In this document: piece by piece, positions 31,822-33,140 of the stretch
Layout: each line of letters starts with the position of its first letter
Position numbering within the stretch: position 1 is the first letter of the stretch
NCBI GenBank assembly: GCA_020439945.1
Contig: JAGRPB010000048.1
Span: 1 to 33,140 of the forward strand
Source: Verrucomicrobiia bacterium
GTDB taxonomy: Bacteria; Verrucomicrobiota; Verrucomicrobiia; Verrucomicrobiales; DEV007
DNA: 33,140 bases
Direction: 5' to 3'
The notes under the pieces: model-generated
Seen by the model: the letters and a program-made list of their open reading frames with translations, nothing else
The model's database searches: none
Told to the model about the DNA's origin: nothing
Program-made: the position numbers and the translations under genes

Positions 31822-31857
31822 GAGCCGGGGGAGTCTTGAACCCTCCCCCGGCTCTTT
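31822..31857 (+). terminator. Strong intrinsic terminator after the winged-helix gene
   Basis: GAGCCGGGGGAG (31822-31833) pairs perfectly with CTCCCCCGGCTC (31843-31854), with a nine-base loop. TTT and then GAATTTT follow. Confidence 0.8.
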
Positions 31858-31977
31858 GAATTTTCTCTAACGACGACACACCCGAGAGAAAGGCGAGAGT
31901 GCGCCGAACCGGTGGGATACCGGTGAAAGCATACCGCAAAGCCACTTTCCGTCAAGTGAGGGGTGTCACCAAGCGTC

Positions 31978-32154
31978 ATGAAAATGACACCCGACAACAT
32001 CCACCGGTGCCGTATTTGCGGCGGTCCGATCATCTTCCGGAGATCGGCGCGGCACCCTATTACTAACCAGATTATCCAAGGCCATCCGGTCTTGGTGATT
32101 CATCTTGAGGGGCCTTGCTGCGATCCGCAGCAGCTTTCGCTCAATCTGAATTAA
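31978..32154 (+). CDS. Small Cys-containing (zinc-ribbon-like) protein
   Basis: 58 residues from ATG 31978. The sequence has CRICGG near residue 11 and a CC pair (GPCCDPQQ) near 48, giving a C-x2-C ... CC pattern as in small zinc ribbons. Basic residues (RRSARHP) lie between. It could be a small nucleic-acid or metal-binding protein, or a chance frame. GAGGGG lies about 13 bases before the ATG. The next in-frame ATG is at 31984. It has no obvious partners. Confidence 0.45.
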   Translation: MKMTPDNIHRCRICGGPIIFRRSARHPITNQIIQGHPVLVIHLEGPCCDPQQLSLNLN

Positions 32155-32188
32155 GCGGTCTGGCATAAAGCTTAGAAAGGAGGCTTAA

Positions 32189-32263
32189 ATGGTATTCCAC
32201 CTCTTACCTAGATGCGGCCCGCGTAACTCAATGGGTGATCGCGACGCGAGGTCGGTAAAGTGA
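32189..32263 (+). CDS. Possible 24-codon leader peptide
   Basis: ATG 32189 follows AGGAGG with a five-base gap, the best ribosome site in the window. It opens 24 codons ending TGA at 32261-32263. The product would be a basic peptide with no recognisable motif. Its 3' half overlaps the left arm of the P1 helix, so translation and RNA folding would exclude each other. That fits an attenuation-like leader, or the frame may be accidental. Confidence 0.3.
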   Translation: MVFHLLPRCGPRNSMGDRDARSVK

Positions 32264-32317
32264 AACCCGGGAAGAGCGCGAACTCTTCCCGGGCAGAAGC
32301 GGTCACCCGCACCTGAG

Positions 32318-32353
32318 CCCGCCGTCTCGAAAGGGGCGGCGGGTTTCTCTTTT
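32318..32353 (+). terminator. GAAA-capped intrinsic terminator
   Basis: CCCGCCGTCTC (32318-32328) pairs with GGGGCGGCGGG (32333-32343), 11 bp with two G-T pairs, capped by a GAAA tetraloop. TTTCTCTTTT follows. This would end the structured RNA. Confidence 0.8.
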
Positions 32354-32372
32354 AAAGAAAATACCAGTCAAG

Positions 32373-32552
32373 TCAATGTTTTGCGAGCCACTCTTCCAGC
32401 AGACGATCCAGAAGCCCTGAAAGATTCTTCTCCCTCTTCCTTGCGGCTATCACGTTCGACTCGGTCAACGTCACCGTGAACGGCTTAATGCCTGGCTTTT
32501 TGTTTCGGCCAGCACCTTCTCGTTTTCCTCCTCGGTTCGTGGGTTCGCCCAT
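32373..32552 (-). CDS. Small ribbon-helix-helix-like protein (59 aa)
   Basis: The 59-codon frame starts at ATG 32552 and ends TGA at 32373-32375. After a basic, Gly-rich N-terminus (MGEPTNRGGKREGAGRNKK) comes a strand KPFTVTLTESNVIAA and two helices, RKREKNLSGLLDRLLEEWLA. This is the order of a ribbon-helix-helix DNA-binding unit as in Arc/CopG-type repressors. It is divergent from the transposase gene, with 60 bases between the two starts, and the shared gap holds inverted repeats. It may repress itself and the transposase. The assignment is by pattern only. Confidence 0.6.
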   Translation of the reverse strand: MGEPTNRGGKREGAGRNKKPGIKPFTVTLTESNVIAARKREKNLSGLLDRLLEEWLAKH

Positions 32553-32563
32553 TTTGAAAAAAT

Positions 32564-32612
32564 AAATAGTTTTTCAATTGACTCGTTTGAAACAATACAT
32601 ACTATTTCAAAC
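32564..32612. promoter_or_regulatory. Divergent promoter/operator between the RHH-like and transposase genes
   Basis: TTGACT (32578-32583) and TACTAT (32600-32605), 16 bases apart, could drive the transposase gene. GTTTGAAA (32585-32592) and TTTCAAAC (32605-32612) form a perfect 8-bp inverted repeat 12 bases apart, overlapping the -10 and ending at the ATG. A second pair, AAATAGT (32564-32570) and ACTATTT (32601-32607), spans the promoter. Both are suited to repressor binding. Confidence 0.55.
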
Positions 32613-33140
32613 ATGGCAAACAAAAGAATCAGCAAATCGAAGCGGGCTTTAATCCTCGGTCTGCTGGTAGAGGGGAATACGATCAACGGAATTTGCCGCG
32701 TCCTGAGCGTCGGTAAGGTGTCGGTCTTGCGGTTTCTCAACGAATGCGGGGAGGCTTGCGAGGACTGGCACAATCGCCATTTCCGAGGAATCGACATAAG
32801 CTCGCTTCAACTTGACGAGCAGTGGGCCTACTGTGGCAAGCATAAGGAGCGGATGAATCGCGAGGAAAAGCTGAATAACCCGGAAATGGGCGACATTTGG
32901 CTTTGGGCGGGGATCGATCCAAAATCCAAGGCGATCATTAGTTGGCGCACCGGCAAGCGGGACGCGCGCACGGCAAAGAGTCTTGCGAATGATCTGGCGA
33001 ACCGTGTTGACGGCGACGTCCAAATCGATACCGACCAACTCAAGGCGTATGTGCCAGCAATTCGCAGGGCTTTCGGAGATCGCGCCAGCCACGCCCAAGT
33101 CGTGAAGCAATTCAGGAACAGCCTGAAACCAGATCCGATG
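32613..33140 (+). CDS. IS1-family-like transposase, partial at right edge
   Basis: 176 codons are visible and the frame is open at the window end. The N-terminal part (about 8-48) is a helix-turn-helix-like region with ALILGLLVEGNTINGICRVLSVGKVSVLRFL. The catalytic core follows: LQLDEQWAY (D68), then GDIWLWAGIDPKSKAIISW, and the second acidic block QIDTDQLKAY (D141) before a short Ala/Arg helix. This matches IS1/InsB-like DDE transposases. The third acidic residue would lie past the edge. No insertion-element ends were found upstream, so it may be a single-gene element or a stable chromosomal relative. The divergent RHH-like gene is a likely regulator. Confidence 0.75.
   Translation, partial: MANKRISKSKRALILGLLVEGNTINGICRVLSVGKVSVLRFLNECGEACEDWHNRHFRGIDISSLQLDEQWAYCGKHKERMNREEKLNNPEMGDIWLWAGIDPKSKAIISWRTGKRDARTAKSLANDLANRVDGDVQIDTDQLKAYVPAIRRAFGDRASHAQVVKQFRNSLKPDPM

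Larger units (their letters stand above)
32166..32353 (+). ncRNA. Candidate structured RNA with terminator
   Basis: Three nested or successive helices can form. P1 pairs GGGTGATCGC (32233-32242) with GCGGTCACCC (32299-32308), 10 bp with one G-T. P2 inside it pairs CCCGGGAAGAG (32266-32276) with CTCTTCCCGGG (32283-32293), 11 perfect bp. A terminator follows. The 5' part carries AGGAGG (32178-32183), five bases before an ATG that opens only 24 codons (32189-32263). The 24-codon frame may be a leader peptide, or the AGGAGG could be sequestered or act in trans. I recognise no known RNA family. Confidence 0.4.

Noticed and set aside
31812..32033. 73-codon minus-strand frame
   Set aside because: It overlaps the 12-bp terminator and lacks motif and ribosome site.
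32210..32315. tRNA-like folding in the structured RNA region
   Set aside because: A D-arm-like word is present, but no acceptor stem, anticodon loop or T-loop (TTCGA) can be placed; the P1/P2 helices fit better.
32649..33110. 153-codon minus-strand frame opposite the transposase
   Set aside because: It is antisense to the DDE transposase core and has no matching features.
1..33140. CRISPR array or other regularly spaced repeats
   Set aside because: No set of three or more identical 20-40-base repeats with equal spacers is present; the repeats found are short palindromes at irregular intervals.

Overview
The window looks like chromosomal DNA from a member of the Verrucomicrobiota, close to Verrucomicrobiaceae-type genomes. 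This is an inference from gene content, not a database match. The supporting genes are a PPi-type phosphofructokinase, a DUF1080 protein, a Tat-exported sulfatase and SGNH hydrolase, secretin and short-secretin-domain proteins, a DUF3568 lipoprotein, and a BamD/LptE-like envelope pair. Most of the window is GC-rich, and most genes there have weak or no Shine-Dalgarno sequences. From about 29.65 kb the DNA becomes AT-richer and changes character.

Layout. 1-871 is the N-terminal part of a secretin-like protein (minus strand, running off the left edge). 1038-3563 holds divergent sugar-kinase genes, PPi-PFK (minus) and a ROK kinase (plus). 3.6-3.8 kb is a cluster of short palindromic repeats. 3.8-17.1 kb is a mosaic of mostly single genes for the envelope and secreted enzymes: SGNH hydrolase, triple-STN protein, GT4 glycosyltransferase, PAP2 phosphatase fused to an extra domain, DUF3108 protein, sulfatase, DUF3568 lipoprotein, aat plus a double-ACT regulator, a polytopic membrane protein, a DUF1080 protein and an AsmA-like protein. 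A tRNA-Lys(UUU) and a HAD hydrolase follow on the minus strand.

18.0-25.1 kb is the conserved translation cluster nusA-infB-rbfA-nrnA-truB-ribF, all on the plus strand. It is preceded by a good promoter and a complete intrinsic terminator inside the nusA leader, so the operon is probably controlled by attenuation. A His-rich lipoprotein follows. 25.7-29.6 kb is a minus-strand block: sugar-phosphate isomerase, rsmI, LptE-like lipoprotein and BamD-like TPR protein.

29.65-33.14 kb is an accessory-looking end. It has a parS-like palindrome, an unrecognised helical protein, several very small genes, a coiled-coil/winged-helix protein with textbook promoter, Shine-Dalgarno and terminator, and a structured RNA candidate ending in a GAAA-capped terminator. 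Last comes a divergent pair of a ribbon-helix-helix-like small protein and an IS1-like transposase (cut by the right edge), sharing an operator-like inverted repeat. The most unusual material is in this last segment and in the nusA leader.
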